Assembly (NCBI RefSeq): GCF_014161445.1 | Contig: NZ_JABBXA010000004.1 | Coordinates: 62,001-126,000, forward strand | Reading direction: 5' to 3' | DNA: 64,000 nt | Source: Microbispora sp. H13382 | Lineage (GTDB): Bacteria; Actinomycetota; Actinomycetes; Streptosporangiales; Streptosporangiaceae | Part shown: positions 53,035 to 61,925 of the stretch, piece by piece | Layout of the letters: each line of letters starts with the position of its first letter | Position numbering within the stretch: the stretch's first letter is position 1 | Position numbers and translations under genes: made by a program | The notes under the pieces: generated by a model | The model's database searches: none | What the model was told of the DNA's origin: nothing | Seen by the model: only the letters and a program-made list of their open reading frames with translations

Positions 53035-54035
53035 CCGACCCCGAGGACGAGCAGGGGCCGCTCGAGAGGCTGTCGCGTCGCGACTGGATCGGAGTCGTCA
53101 AACGCACGGCCAAGGAGTTCAAGGAGGACAACGTTCCCGACTGGGCGGCCTCGCTGACGTATTACGCCGTCCTCTCGATCTTCCCCGGGCTGATCGTGCT
53201 GGTGTCGATACTCGGCCTGCTGGGCCAGAGCGCCACGGAGCCGCTGCTCGAGAACATCAAGTCGTTGACGCCGGGGCCGGTCCAGCAGATGTTGCAGACC
53301 GGCCTCGCCAACGTGCAGGAGCACCAGGGCACCGCCGGGGTGTTCGCGGTCACGGGTCTGCTGCTCGCACTGTGGGCGGCCTCCGGCTACATGGGCGCGT
53401 TCATCCGGGCGACCAACGCGATCTTCGACATCCGCGAGGGCCGTCCGTTCTGGAAGGTGACCCCGCTCCGGGTGGGGCTGACGCTCCTGCTGGTGATCCT
53501 GATGGCGGCCTCCGCGCTCGCCGTCACCTTCACCGGCCGGCTCGCCGAGATCGCGGGGAACCTGATCGGCCTCGGGCCGACGGCGGTCACCGTCTGGGGC
53601 ATCGTGAAATGGCCGGTGCTCGTGCTGCTCGCGGCGGGCATGATCACGCTGCTCTACTACGCCGCGCCCAACGTCCGCCAGCCCGGCGTGCGGTGGCTCA
53701 GCCCCGGCAGCGTGTTCGCCGTCGTGGCCTGGGTCGTGGTGTCCGCCGGCTTCGGGCTGTACGTCGCGCGGTTCGGCTCCTACAACAAGACGTACGGCAC
53801 GCTCGCGGCCGTCGTCGTCTTCCTCATCTGGCTGTGGCTGTCGAACATCGTCATCCTCAGCGGCGCCCAACTCGACGCGGAGCTCCAGCGCGGCCGCAAG
53901 ATCGCGGATGGTGAGTCCCCGGCGGAGCCGTACGTCGACCCCCGCGATCCCCCGAAGAACCCCGAACCCGAGGAAGGCCTGGGCGAGGTGCCCGAGACGC
54001 GGCGCGAAGCGCGCCAGGAGACCGACGCGCGCTGA
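53031..54035 (+). CDS. YihY/BrkB family membrane protein
   Basis: 334 residues. Six membrane helices at about 30-60, 100-120, 140-165, 180-200, 215-235 and 250-275. The family features 'LTYYAVLSIFPGLIVLVSILGLLG' (about 42-65) and 'YNKTYGTLAAVVVFLIWLWLSNIVILSGAQLDAEL' (about 245-280) are complete. Once annotated as ribonuclease BN, the family is a membrane protein with no shown nuclease activity. The C-terminal 50 residues are acidic and Pro-rich. It overlaps the DUF3618 gene (ATGA), ending a likely envelope-stress operon. Confidence 0.92.
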   Translation: MTDPEDEQGPLERLSRRDWIGVVKRTAKEFKEDNVPDWAASLTYYAVLSIFPGLIVLVSILGLLGQSATEPLLENIKSLTPGPVQQMLQTGLANVQEHQGTAGVFAVTGLLLALWAASGYMGAFIRATNAIFDIREGRPFWKVTPLRVGLTLLLVILMAASALAVTFTGRLAEIAGNLIGLGPTAVTVWGIVKWPVLVLLAAGMITLLYYAAPNVRQPGVRWLSPGSVFAVVAWVVVSAGFGLYVARFGSYNKTYGTLAAVVVFLIWLWLSNIVILSGAQLDAELQRGRKIADGESPAEPYVDPRDPPKNPEPEEGLGEVPETRREARQETDAR

Positions 54036-54071
54036 GGCCGAGCCCGGCGTCGGCCCCTGCGGCGGGAAGAT

Positions 54072-54088
54072 CCAGAATAGTATTCTGG
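54072..54088. promoter_or_regulatory. Palindrome over the promoter of the MaoC-ACAD genes
   Basis: CCAGAATA-G-TATTCTGG, a perfect 8-1-8 palindrome. It includes a -10 like TAGTAT (54078-54083), and the GTG at 54090 lies 6 bases later with no ribosome binding site. A bound repressor would shut off a leaderless mRNA. The regulator is not in the window. Confidence 0.65.
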
Positions 54089-54089
54089 T

Positions 54090-54608
54090 GTGACGGTCCA
54101 TGAAGCCCGCATCGGGCGCTATTACGAGGACTTCGTGGTCGGCGACGTCTACCAGCACCCGCTCGGCCGGACGATCAGCGAGGCCGACAACACCTGGTTC
54201 ACGCTGCTGACGATGAACACCAACCAGAACCACTTCAACGCGCACTTCGCCGCCGGGTCTCCGGCCGGGAAGATCATCGTGAACTCGGGGCTCTCGGTGG
54301 CGATCGTGCTCGGGCTGTCGGTCATCGACATCAGCCAGACGGCCATGATGAACCTCGGCTGGGACGAGATCCTGCTGACCCATCCGGTCTTCGTGGGCGA
54401 CACGCTCTACGCCGAGTCGATGGTCGTCGACAAGCGCGAGTCGAGGTCCCGGCCGTACGCCGGCATCGTCACCTGCCGGACCCGGGGGCTGAACCAGGAC
54501 GGCGACGAGGTGATGTCCTGGCGGCGCTCGGTGATGGTCTACAAGCGCGACGCGCCGCACGACAAGGGATACTTCCCGCGCGCCAAGACCGGCCCGATGG
54601 AGGCGTGA
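54090..54608 (+). CDS. MaoC-family acyl-CoA hydratase
   Basis: 172 residues: the MaoC hot-dog fold. 'NTWFTLLTMNTNQNHFNAHFAAGS' (about 34-57) holds the catalytic Asp/Asn-His dyad region of R-specific hydratases, and 'VFVGDTLYAESMVVDKRESRSRP' (about 100-122) is the downstream family signature. The sequence is nearest the mesaconyl-CoA hydratase-like group that acts on branched or methyl acyl-CoAs. It overlaps the acyl-CoA dehydrogenase start (TGATG), so both serve one pathway. The message is probably leaderless, under control of the palindrome at 54072. Confidence 0.88.
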   Translation: MTVHEARIGRYYEDFVVGDVYQHPLGRTISEADNTWFTLLTMNTNQNHFNAHFAAGSPAGKIIVNSGLSVAIVLGLSVIDISQTAMMNLGWDEILLTHPVFVGDTLYAESMVVDKRESRSRPYAGIVTCRTRGLNQDGDEVMSWRRSVMVYKRDAPHDKGYFPRAKTGPMEA

Positions 54609-55768
54609 TGGACTTCGAGCTGAACGAGGACCAGCGGCTGTTCCGGCAGACGCTGCGGGAGTTCGTGGACAAGGAGATCGTTCCCGTCGCGCCGGAGTGG
54701 GAGCGCACGGGCCGCTACCCGGCGGAGATCGTCGAGCGGTTCGCGCAGCTGGGGCTGTTCGGCATCACGATCCCGGAGGAGTACGGCGGGCTCGACCTCG
54801 ACCGGGTGTCGTTCGCCCTCGTCTTCGAGGAGATCGCCCGGGGCTGGATGGGCGTGGCGGGGGTGCTCGGCTCCCACTCGCTGTCCGCCTGGATGATCGC
54901 CAAGTACGGCACCGAGGAGCAGCGCCGCCACTACCTGCCCGACCTGGCCACCGGCGCCCGCCGCACCGGGATCGCGCTGACCGAGCCGGGCGCGGGCACC
55001 GACCTGCAGGGCATCGCCACCCGGGCGGTCCGCGACGGCGACCACTACGTCGTCACCGGGACCAAGACGTGGATCACCAACGCGCGGCACGCCGACCCGC
55101 TGCCCGTCCTGGTGAAGACCTCGATCGAGACGCCCGCCCACCGCGGGATGTCGGTGCTGCTCGTGGACGCCGGCAGCGAGGGCCTGACGGTCAGCCGCGA
55201 CCTGCCCAAGCTGGGCTACAAGGGCACGGAGACGTGCGAGGTCGTCCTCGACGGCGTGCGGGTGCCGGCGTCCCGGCTGCTCGGCGGCGTGGAGGGGCGC
55301 GGCATGCAGCAGGTGCTGTCGGCGCTCGAACTCGGCCGCCTCAACATCGCCGCCCGGGCCGTCGGCGTCGCCCAGTGCGCCTACGACGCGGCCCTGGGCT
55401 ACGCCCGCGAGCGGCACGCCTTCGGGCAGCCGATCGCGGCCTTCCAGGCGATCCAGCTCAAGCTGGCCGACATGGCGACCGAGATCCAGGCGGCCAGGCT
55501 CATGACGTACTGGGCGGCCACGAGGTCGGCGGCGGGGCCGGTGCGCAGCGAGGCGGCGATGGCGAAATACTTCGCCTCGGAGGTGGCGCTGCGGGCGACC
55601 ATGGAGGCGATGCGGGTCCACGGCGGGTACGGCTACTCTCAGGAGTTCGTGGTCGAGCGCCTCTACCGGGACGCGCCGCTCATGGCGATCGGCGAGGGCA
55701 CCAACGACGTGCAGCGGCTGATCATCGCCAAAGCCCTCGTCGAGGGCGACGCCATGCTGGGCTGGTGA
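54608..55768 (+). CDS. Acyl-CoA dehydrogenase
   Basis: 386 residues, standard length. The flavin-binding central part has 'GIALTEPGAGTDLQGIATRA' (about 119-138) and 'VTGTKTWITNA' (about 148-158). The C-terminal part has 'RHAFGQPIAAFQAIQLKLADM' (about 258-278) and the catalytic-Glu region 'YRDAPLMAIGEGTNDVQRLII' near 355-375. It takes two electrons from an acyl-CoA and gives them to ETF. Start ATG at 54608 overlaps the MaoC stop; GGAGG is seven bases upstream. Together with MaoC it could desaturate and hydrate a branched acyl-CoA. The substrate is unknown. Confidence 0.93.
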   Translation: MDFELNEDQRLFRQTLREFVDKEIVPVAPEWERTGRYPAEIVERFAQLGLFGITIPEEYGGLDLDRVSFALVFEEIARGWMGVAGVLGSHSLSAWMIAKYGTEEQRRHYLPDLATGARRTGIALTEPGAGTDLQGIATRAVRDGDHYVVTGTKTWITNARHADPLPVLVKTSIETPAHRGMSVLLVDAGSEGLTVSRDLPKLGYKGTETCEVVLDGVRVPASRLLGGVEGRGMQQVLSALELGRLNIAARAVGVAQCAYDAALGYARERHAFGQPIAAFQAIQLKLADMATEIQAARLMTYWAATRSAAGPVRSEAAMAKYFASEVALRATMEAMRVHGGYGYSQEFVVERLYRDAPLMAIGEGTNDVQRLIIAKALVEGDAMLGW

Positions 55769-56202
55769 CCGTGGACGGCTGCGTGTTCTGCGAGATCGCG
55801 GCGGGGGAGCGGCCCGCCCACGTGGTGCTGGACGACGAGGTCGCGGCGGCCTTCCTCGACGCCCGGCCGGTGTTCAAGGGGCACGTGCTCGTCGTGCCGC
55901 GCGGCCACGCCGAGACCCTGCCGGACCTTCCGCCGGAATCGGTCGGGCCGTTCTTCAGCCGGGTCCAGGCCGTCGCGCGCGCGGTCGAGGCGGGCACCGG
56001 CGCGGCCGGCACGTTCGTCGCGATGAACAACCGGATCAGTCAGAGCGTGCCCCACCTGCACGTCCACGTGGTGCCGCGCAACCGCAAGGACGGCCTGCGC
56101 GGCTTCTTCTGGCCCCGCGTCAAATACGACGGCGATGCCGAGATGGAGGACTACGCCGTCCGCATCCGCGCCGCGCTGGACGCGCCCGCGGGTCCTCGAT
56201 GA
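55765..56202 (+). CDS. HIT-family protein
   Basis: 145 residues. The histidine triad 'SVPHLHVHVVPRN' (about 92-104) and the N-terminal CxxC zinc pair 'CVFCEI' (about 6-11) are present, as in the Hint/HIT-YcfA group of nucleotidyl hydrolases. It hydrolyses nucleoside phosphoramidates or dinucleoside polyphosphates. The GTG start overlaps the dehydrogenase stop (GTGA). The overlap with acyl-CoA dehydrogenase is positional; no pathway link is evident. Confidence 0.92.
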   Translation: MTVDGCVFCEIAAGERPAHVVLDDEVAAAFLDARPVFKGHVLVVPRGHAETLPDLPPESVGPFFSRVQAVARAVEAGTGAAGTFVAMNNRISQSVPHLHVHVVPRNRKDGLRGFFWPRVKYDGDAEMEDYAVRIRAALDAPAGPR

Positions 56203-56217
56203 AGCCCGGACAGCCCT

Positions 56218-56240
56218 GGCGGGCGGAGGCATCGCCCGCC
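56218..56240 (+). terminator. Hairpin after the HIT gene
   Basis: GGCGGGCG (56218-56225) / CGCCCGCC (56233-56240), 8-base perfect stem, 7-base loop, 16 bases past the stop. It separates the HIT gene from the dehalogenase gene. Confidence 0.5.
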
Positions 56241-56314
56241 CGCTCCAGGCGGCGCGTCACATGCCCCGCCGACCCTGTCGCATCCGACAAATCTACGTCG
56301 TAAAGGACAGCAGC

Positions 56315-57220
56315 ATGGATTTCCTGCGTACCCCCGACGAGCGCTTCGCCGAGCTGCCGGACTTCCCCCACGAACCCCGCTACGCCGAGGTGACCGGCGG
56401 CGCCCGGATGGCGTACGTCGAGGCGGGTCCCGCGGACGGCCCGCCGGTGCTGCTGCTGCACGGGGAGCCGAGCTGGTCGTTCCTCTACCGGCACGTCATG
56501 GCCGTGCTGGCCGAGGCGGGCTGCCGGGCCGTCGCCCCCGACCTGGTGGGCTTCGGCCGCTCGGACAAGCCGTCCCGTCCGGAGGACCACACCTACGCCC
56601 GGCACGTGGAGTGGGTGCGGTCGCTCGCCTTCGACGCGCTCGGCCTCCGGGGCGTGACGCTGGTGGGCCAGGACTGGGGCGGGCTGATCGGGCTGCGGCT
56701 CGTGGCCGAGCATCCGGACCGGTTCGCCCGGGTCGTCGCCGCCAACACCGGCCTGCCGACCGGCGACATCCCGATGCCGGAGGTGTGGCACCGCTTCCGG
56801 GAGGCCGTCGAGAAGGCGCCCGTGCTCGACATCGCCCGGTTCGTCCAGTCCGGCTGCGTCGCCGAGCTGCCCGAGCCCGTACGGCGGGCCTACGACGCGC
56901 CGTACCCCTCCGAGGAGTTCAAGGCGGGGCCGCGGGCGATGCCGGGCCTGGTGCCGATCACCCCCGGCGACCCGGCCGCCCCCGCCAACCGCGCCGCCTG
57001 GGAGACGCTGACCCGTCTCGACCTGCCCTTCCTCGTCGCGTTCTCCGACCGCGACCCCATCACCGGCGGCATGGCGCCGATCCTGAAGAGGGCCATGCGC
57101 GGCGCGGCCGGGCTCGACCACCCCGTCATCGCGAACGCCGGCCACTTCCTGCAGGAGGACGCGGGCCGCGAGCTGGGCGAGGCCGTCGCCGCGTTCGTCC
57201 ACAAGACGCCCGCCCGGTAG
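56315..57220 (+). CDS. Haloalkane dehalogenase (DhlA-like, HLD-I)
   Basis: 301 residues, alpha/beta-hydrolase. The oxyanion motif 'HGEPSWSFLYR' (49-59) and nucleophile 'VGQDWGG' (Asp120 with halide-binding Trp121) are those of subfamily I haloalkane dehalogenases such as DhlA. Other triad members are Asp247 in 'FSDRDPIT' and His277 in 'NAGHFLQED'. It cleaves carbon-halogen bonds hydrolytically. AAAGGA at 56302-56307 fits the ATG at 56315; the open frame extends upstream but lacks a better start. A serine-hydrolase role is excluded by the Asp nucleophile. Natural substrates in soil actinomycetes are unknown. Confidence 0.93.
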   Translation: MDFLRTPDERFAELPDFPHEPRYAEVTGGARMAYVEAGPADGPPVLLLHGEPSWSFLYRHVMAVLAEAGCRAVAPDLVGFGRSDKPSRPEDHTYARHVEWVRSLAFDALGLRGVTLVGQDWGGLIGLRLVAEHPDRFARVVAANTGLPTGDIPMPEVWHRFREAVEKAPVLDIARFVQSGCVAELPEPVRRAYDAPYPSEEFKAGPRAMPGLVPITPGDPAAPANRAAWETLTRLDLPFLVAFSDRDPITGGMAPILKRAMRGAAGLDHPVIANAGHFLQEDAGRELGEAVAAFVHKTPAR

Positions 57221-57270
57221 CCCCCGGGACCGCCACCGCCGGGGGAGCCGTCTTCGCCGTGCGAAGCTCG

Positions 57271-57630
57271 TCACGCCTCCCGGTACGGCCTCCACAGGAT
57301 CGCGAGCACCGCCACGACCACGAGGGCCGTGAGCTGCATGACCACGATTCCCCTGCGTCCACGCCGCCAGGCGACGACCAGACTGGCGGCCAGGATCGCG
57401 GCCATGACGCCGTAGGGGCCGTAGGCGACGGTGGAGCGGAAGGACATCTCCGCCTTCCACTGCGCGAAAGTGGGGTCTCCGCCCGAGCAGAGCACCGAGG
57501 CGCCGTCGCACAGCACGCCGCGGTCGCGCGCCCGGTCGATGGCGAACCCCGTGGCCATCAGCAGGGCGAGATCCATGATGAGAACCCCGACGGCGATGGT
57601 GACACGCTCGGCGGGGTCGTCCGCCTTCAT
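57271..57630 (-). CDS. Small membrane protein, function unknown
   Basis: 119 residues with three hydrophobic segments (about 11-30, 70-88, 96-112). Between the first two is an extracytoplasmic loop with two Cys ('GVLCDGASVLCSGGDPTFAQW') which could pair. Short basic ends suggest a membrane-embedded helper. It is convergent with the dehalogenase gene and divergent from the LytS-type kinase gene. I do not recognise a family. Confidence 0.6.
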   Translation of the reverse strand: MKADDPAERVTIAVGVLIMDLALLMATGFAIDRARDRGVLCDGASVLCSGGDPTFAQWKAEMSFRSTVAYGPYGVMAAILAASLVVAWRRGRRGIVVMQLTALVVVAVLAILWRPYREA

Positions 57631-57750
57631 GAGGACGAGCCTGAAGGGCCGCAGATCGGGCGCGCTCGCCCGAGCGTCCCGGCGCGCGATGACGACCGTT
57701 CACCGCCGCGCGAGCGGGCGGGCGGCGGACGGGGGGTAGGCTGCGGCGGC

Positions 57751-58929
57751 GTGGAACCGGTCGTCACCGCGCTCGTCGTCGCCGTCCTCGTCGCCGTGCC
57801 GGCCGTCGTGCTGTGGCGGGTGCTGCGCGGCCGGCGCGACCTCGGCAGCAGCCCCGCCGAGCGGGCGACCTTCGAGACGCTGCACACCGCGTCGCTGGCC
57901 GCGCCGCCGCTGCGTGCCGGGCTCACCCAGGCCGGGGCGCTCAAGGCGTCGCGGCACCTGCGCGAGCTGCTCGGCTCCCCGGCCATCGCCGTCACCAGCG
58001 TGGAGGAGCTGCTCGTCTACGACGGGGCGGGCGACCACCACGCGGCCGACGCGTTCGAGCACGCCGCGGAGACGCTGAAGGACGGCCGCACCCAGGTGCT
58101 CGCGCTCGACTGCGCGCGGCCCGAGTGCCCCGTCAGGCACGCCGTCGTCGTCCCGCTCACCACAGACGACCGCGTCGTCGGCTCGCTCGCGGCGTACGGC
58201 GATCACGCCTCGGCCGGGCTCGTGCGGGCGGCGCAGGAGGTCGCGCGGTGGGTGGACTCCCAGCTGGAGCTGGCCGAGCTCGACCGTTCCCGGACCATGC
58301 TGATGGAGGCGGAGGTCCGGGCGCTGCGGGCGCAGATCTCGCCCCACTTCATCTACAACTCGCTGACCACCATCGCGTCGTTCGTCCGCACCGACCCGGA
58401 ACAGGCCAGGGAACTGCTGCTGGAGTTCGCCGACTTCACCCGCTACTCCTTCCGGCAGCACGGCGACTTCACCACCCTGGCCGAGGAATTGCGCTCGATC
58501 GACCGCTATCTCACGCTCGAGCGGGCCAGGTTCGGCGACCAGCTCCAGGTCACGCTGCGCATCGCGCCGGAGGTGCTGCCCGTGGCCGTGCCGTTCCTGT
58601 GCCTGCAGCCGCTCGTGGAGAACGCCGTACGGCACGGCCTGGAGGCCAAGCCGGGCGTGGGCCGGATCACGATCGTCGCCGAGGACGCCGGCGCGGAGTG
58701 CGTCATCACCGTCGAGGACGACGGCGTCGGCATGGACCCCGAACGGCTGCGGCGGGTGCTGGCGGGGGAGGACCGCTCGGGCGCGGGCGGCATCGGCGTG
58801 GCCAACGTCGACGAGCGGCTGCGCCAGGTCTACGGCGACGAGTACGGCCTCGTGGTGGAGACCGGGGAGGGGGCCGGCACCAAGGTCGCCGTACGGGTCC
58901 CCAAGTACCACCCCGGCGTCCGGACATGA
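57751..58929 (+). CDS. LytS-type sensor histidine kinase (HisKA_5TM / GAF-like)
   Basis: 392 residues. One membrane helix (about 4-22), a GAF-like sensing domain (about 45-165; 'HAVVVPLTTDDRVVGSLAAYGDH'), then the His_kinase domain with phospho-accepting His in 'LRAQISPHFIYNSLTTIASF' (about 191-210) and a HATPase ('PLVENAVRHGLEAKPG', 'EDDGVGMDPERLRR', 'GIGVANVDERLRQVYG'). This layout is of the LytS/YehU (BtsS) group. A -10 like TAGGCT is at 57737-57742; the GTG at 57751 has no ribosome binding site, so the message is probably leaderless. Partner: the LytTR regulator 160 bases downstream. Confidence 0.92.
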   Translation: MEPVVTALVVAVLVAVPAVVLWRVLRGRRDLGSSPAERATFETLHTASLAAPPLRAGLTQAGALKASRHLRELLGSPAIAVTSVEELLVYDGAGDHHAADAFEHAAETLKDGRTQVLALDCARPECPVRHAVVVPLTTDDRVVGSLAAYGDHASAGLVRAAQEVARWVDSQLELAELDRSRTMLMEAEVRALRAQISPHFIYNSLTTIASFVRTDPEQARELLLEFADFTRYSFRQHGDFTTLAEELRSIDRYLTLERARFGDQLQVTLRIAPEVLPVAVPFLCLQPLVENAVRHGLEAKPGVGRITIVAEDAGAECVITVEDDGVGMDPERLRRVLAGEDRSGAGGIGVANVDERLRQVYGDEYGLVVETGEGAGTKVAVRVPKYHPGVRT

Positions 58930-59089
58930 CCGAGGATCATCTCGGCTCCGCCGCCGTCCGGGCTGAGCTCGGCCCGCCGCGATCCCAGCCGTGATGCGGT
59001 CGTGATGGGGAGGCGTTGACTTCCGCACGTTACGGTCATCACTCTCTTATGGATCGGTCGGTGAAAGGGCCGGGAGACAAGGGGTGATC

Positions 59090-59839
59090 GTGAGCGGTCT
59101 GCGGGTCCTGGCGGTGGACGACGAGCAGCCCGCGCTGGAGGACGTCGCCTACCTGCTGCGCGCGGACCCCCGGATCGGCGACGTGCTCACCGCCCGCGAC
59201 GGAGCCGCCGCGCTGCGGCTGCTCGACCGCGCCATCGCGGACGGCAGGCCGGTGGACGCGGTCTTCCTCGACATCCGCATGCGCGGGCTCGACGGGGTGG
59301 TGCTGGGGCGCCTGCTGACCCAGTTCACCCGGCCCCCGAAGATCGTCTTCGTGACGGCGTACGAGGCCCACGCCGTCGACGCGTTCGAGCTGAAGGCCGA
59401 GGACTACCTGCTCAAGCCCGTACGGCCGGAGCGGCTGGCCGAGGCGATCCGCCGGGTGTGCGGCAGCCGGGGCGAGCAGGGAGAGGGGCCGCAGGCGGAC
59501 ACGATTCCGGTCGAGCTGGGCGGTGTCACCCGGTTCGTGGCCAGCACCGAGGTGCGCTACGTCGAGGCGCAGGGCGACTACGCGCGGCTGCACACGGCGA
59601 CCGGCAGTCACCTGGTCCGCATCCCGCTGGCCACGCTGGAGGAACGCTGGGCGTCGGCCGGGTTCCTGCGCGTCCACCGCAGCCACCTCGTCGCGGTCAA
59701 GCACATCGACGAGCTGCACATCGACTCGGGCAAGTGCGTGGTGCGGGTCGGCGACACCGAGATCCCGGTGAGCCGCCGCCACACCCGGGAGCTGCGCGAC
59801 CTGCTCGTCCGCCGCGCCAGGAAGGGCCAGGCCCGGTGA
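59090..59839 (+). CDS. LytTR-family response regulator
   Basis: 249 residues. Receiver domain at about 3-120: 'VLAVDDEQPALEDVAYLL', phospho-acceptor Asp in 'VFLDIRMRGLDG', Lys in 'EDYLLKPVRPERL'. LytTR DNA-binding domain at about 145-245: 'TRFVASTEVRYVEAQGDYARLHT' and 'FLRVHRSHLVAVKHIDEL'. The GTG at 59090 has AAGGGG five bases upstream; a GTG at 59084 overlaps that site. LytTR regulators beside LytS kinases often control small-molecule transporters, and here two sodium/solute symporter genes follow. The 150-base gap before it has repeats of GTGATG (58991, 59002) whose role is unclear. Confidence 0.93.
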   Translation: MSGLRVLAVDDEQPALEDVAYLLRADPRIGDVLTARDGAAALRLLDRAIADGRPVDAVFLDIRMRGLDGVVLGRLLTQFTRPPKIVFVTAYEAHAVDAFELKAEDYLLKPVRPERLAEAIRRVCGSRGEQGEGPQADTIPVELGGVTRFVASTEVRYVEAQGDYARLHTATGSHLVRIPLATLEERWASAGFLRVHRSHLVAVKHIDELHIDSGKCVVRVGDTEIPVSRRHTRELRDLLVRRARKGQAR

Positions 59840-59858
59840 GCGCCACGGAGCCCGGGCG

Positions 59859-60290
59859 GTGACCGGCAAGCCCCGCAGGGCGGCGGCAGGCGCGCGCGGA
59901 CAGGGTGAGGGGACGGCGCCGAGCGGAAAGCCGCGCAGGGTGACGGTGACCAGCCCCCGCACGGCGGCGGCGCCCAGGCCGCGGCACCCGCTCACCCGGG
60001 AGATCGACGAGCAGACCCGCCTGGGCGAGGTCTACATGGGCTCGCTGGTGCGCACCCAGTTCCGCCTGGCGTTGTTCGTGTGCACCGTGCTGGCCTGCGT
60101 CGTGGGCGGCCTGCCGCTGCTGTTCCTGCTGGTCCCGGAGTTGCGCGAGGTCCAGCTGTTCGGGCTGCCGCTGCCGTGGGTCGTGCTCGCGGGGCTGGTC
60201 TACCCGGCGCTCGTCGCGGGCGCCTGGCTGTACGTGCGGCAGGCCGAGCGCAACGAGCGGGACTTCGCCGACCTCGTGGAGCGCCGGTGA
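59859..60290 (+). CDS. Small membrane protein partner of the first symporter
   Basis: 143 residues. A basic, Pro/Ala-rich cytoplasmic N-terminus (1-50) precedes 'HPLTREIDEQTRLGEVYMGSLVRTQFRL' and two membrane helices (about 70-92 and 100-127), then a charged tail. The layout resembles the small DUF485-like partners of ActP symporters but the first part is longer. GTG start 59859 lies 19 bases after the regulator stop, and the symporter gene follows 13 bases later. It probably stabilises that transporter. This assignment rests on position and helix count. Confidence 0.75.
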   Translation: MTGKPRRAAAGARGQGEGTAPSGKPRRVTVTSPRTAAAPRPRHPLTREIDEQTRLGEVYMGSLVRTQFRLALFVCTVLACVVGGLPLLFLLVPELREVQLFGLPLPWVVLAGLVYPALVAGAWLYVRQAERNERDFADLVERR

Positions 60291-60303
60291 GGACGGTACG
60301 CCG

Positions 60304-61779
60304 GTGAGCCAGATCGCCGCGGTCGTCCTGGTGATGCTGGCGACCGTGCTCATCGGCGCGTTCGGCATCCGGATGTCCCGCACCACGTCGGACTTCTACG
60401 TCGCCTCGCGCACGGTCTCGCCGCTGTGGAACGCCTCGGCGATCGGGGGCGAGTACCTGTCGGCGGCCTCCTTCCTCGGCGTCGCGGGGCTGATCCTCAC
60501 CTTCGGCGCGGACATGCTGTGGCTTCCGGTCGGCTGGACCGGCGGCTATCTCGTGCTGCTCGTGCTGGTGTCGGCGCCGCTGCGGCGGTCGGGGGCCTAC
60601 ACCCTGCCCGACTTCGCCGAGGCGCGGCTGGAGTCGATGACGGTGCGGCGGCTGTCGAGCGTCCTCGTCGTGCTGATCGGCTGGCTGTATCTCATGCCGC
60701 AGTTCCAGAGCGCCGGGCTGGTCTTCGGTACCATCACCGGGGCGCCGCCGTGGGTGGGCAGCCTGCTGGTGGCGGTGGTGGTGGCGACCAACGTGCTGTC
60801 GGGCGGCATGCGGTCGATCACCTTCGTCCAGGCGTTCCAGTACTGGCTGAAGCTGACCGCGCTGGCGGTGCCGCTGGCGTTCATGCTCGTGGCCTGGTGG
60901 TCCGACGGAACGCCGGGGCTCGCCCCGGGGGACGAGTGGGCGCTGCCGCTGCACGGCCGCGAGCACCCGGTCTACGAGACGTACTCGCTGATCCTCGCGA
61001 CGTTCCTCGGGACGATGGGGCTGCCGCACGTGCTCGTCCGCTTCTACACCAACCCCGACGGCCGGGCCGCCCGCCGCACCACGCTCCTCGTGCTGACGCT
61101 GCTCGGCGCCTTCTACCTGATGCCCGCCGTGTACGGCTACCTCGGCCACGTCTACGGCATGCCGGAGAGCGACACCGTGGTCATCGCGCTGCCCGGCCGG
61201 CTGGTCGGCGGGCCGGTGGGCGAGTTCCTGACCGCGCTGGTGACCGCGGGGGCGTTCGCGGCGTTCCTGTCGACGTCGTCGGGGCTGACGGTGTCGGTCG
61301 CCGGGGTGATCGCGCAGGACATCCTGCGCGGCGGGGTGCGCGCGTTCCGCGTCGCGACCGTGCTCGCGGTGCTCGTGCCGCTCGCGCTGGCCGGCGCGGC
61401 CCGCTCGCTGCCGGTGGCGACCGTGGTGGGGCTGGCGTTCGCCGTGGCCGCCTCGTCGTTCTGCCCGCTGCTCGTGCTCGGCATCTGGTGGCGCAGGCTG
61501 ACGACGGCGGGTGCGATGGCGGGGTTGCTGGCCGGCGGAGGGCTGGCCTGCGCGGCGGTCGTGGTCACCATCACCGGCGGCCCGCACACCGGCTGGGCGG
61601 GGTCGCTGCTGGCCCAGCCGGCGGCCTGGACGGTACCCGTGTCGTTCACGGTCATGGTGGTGGTGTCGCTGCTGACGCCGTCGCGGGTGCCGCGCGGCGT
61701 CGCGCGCACCATGGTCCGCCTGCACACGCCGGAGACGCTGAACGTCGACCGCGGTGACTGGCACCCGCGGTACATGTAG
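60304..61779 (+). CDS. Sodium:solute symporter, ActP/MctC-like
   Basis: 491 residues, about 13 membrane helices. Family signatures: 'TTSDFYVASRTVSPLWNASAIGGEYLSAASFLGVAGLI' region at 22-60, with the SSS core motif 'GGEYLSAASF', 'GLPHVLVRFYTNPDGRAARR' (about 240-259) and the C-terminal hydrophobic core. It takes up acetate, pyruvate or another small carboxylate with Na+ or H+. Located 13 bases after the small membrane protein and downstream of the LytS/LytTR pair, so it is the likely controlled transporter. Confidence 0.92.
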   Translation: MSQIAAVVLVMLATVLIGAFGIRMSRTTSDFYVASRTVSPLWNASAIGGEYLSAASFLGVAGLILTFGADMLWLPVGWTGGYLVLLVLVSAPLRRSGAYTLPDFAEARLESMTVRRLSSVLVVLIGWLYLMPQFQSAGLVFGTITGAPPWVGSLLVAVVVATNVLSGGMRSITFVQAFQYWLKLTALAVPLAFMLVAWWSDGTPGLAPGDEWALPLHGREHPVYETYSLILATFLGTMGLPHVLVRFYTNPDGRAARRTTLLVLTLLGAFYLMPAVYGYLGHVYGMPESDTVVIALPGRLVGGPVGEFLTALVTAGAFAAFLSTSSGLTVSVAGVIAQDILRGGVRAFRVATVLAVLVPLALAGAARSLPVATVVGLAFAVAASSFCPLLVLGIWWRRLTTAGAMAGLLAGGGLACAAVVVTITGGPHTGWAGSLLAQPAAWTVPVSFTVMVVVSLLTPSRVPRGVARTMVRLHTPETLNVDRGDWHPRYM

Positions 61780-61925
61780 TTCGTCCGGCGGCGGCCGCCG
61801 GACCACTCGGCGCGTGCAAACGACCATTCGTCGCACGGATGCGCCATGTGAACGAGCGGGCGGTACGGCTGGGCGACGCGGCGGGCGTCGGGACTCGTCG
61901 GGGGACGCGTCGCGCTCCTACGTTG

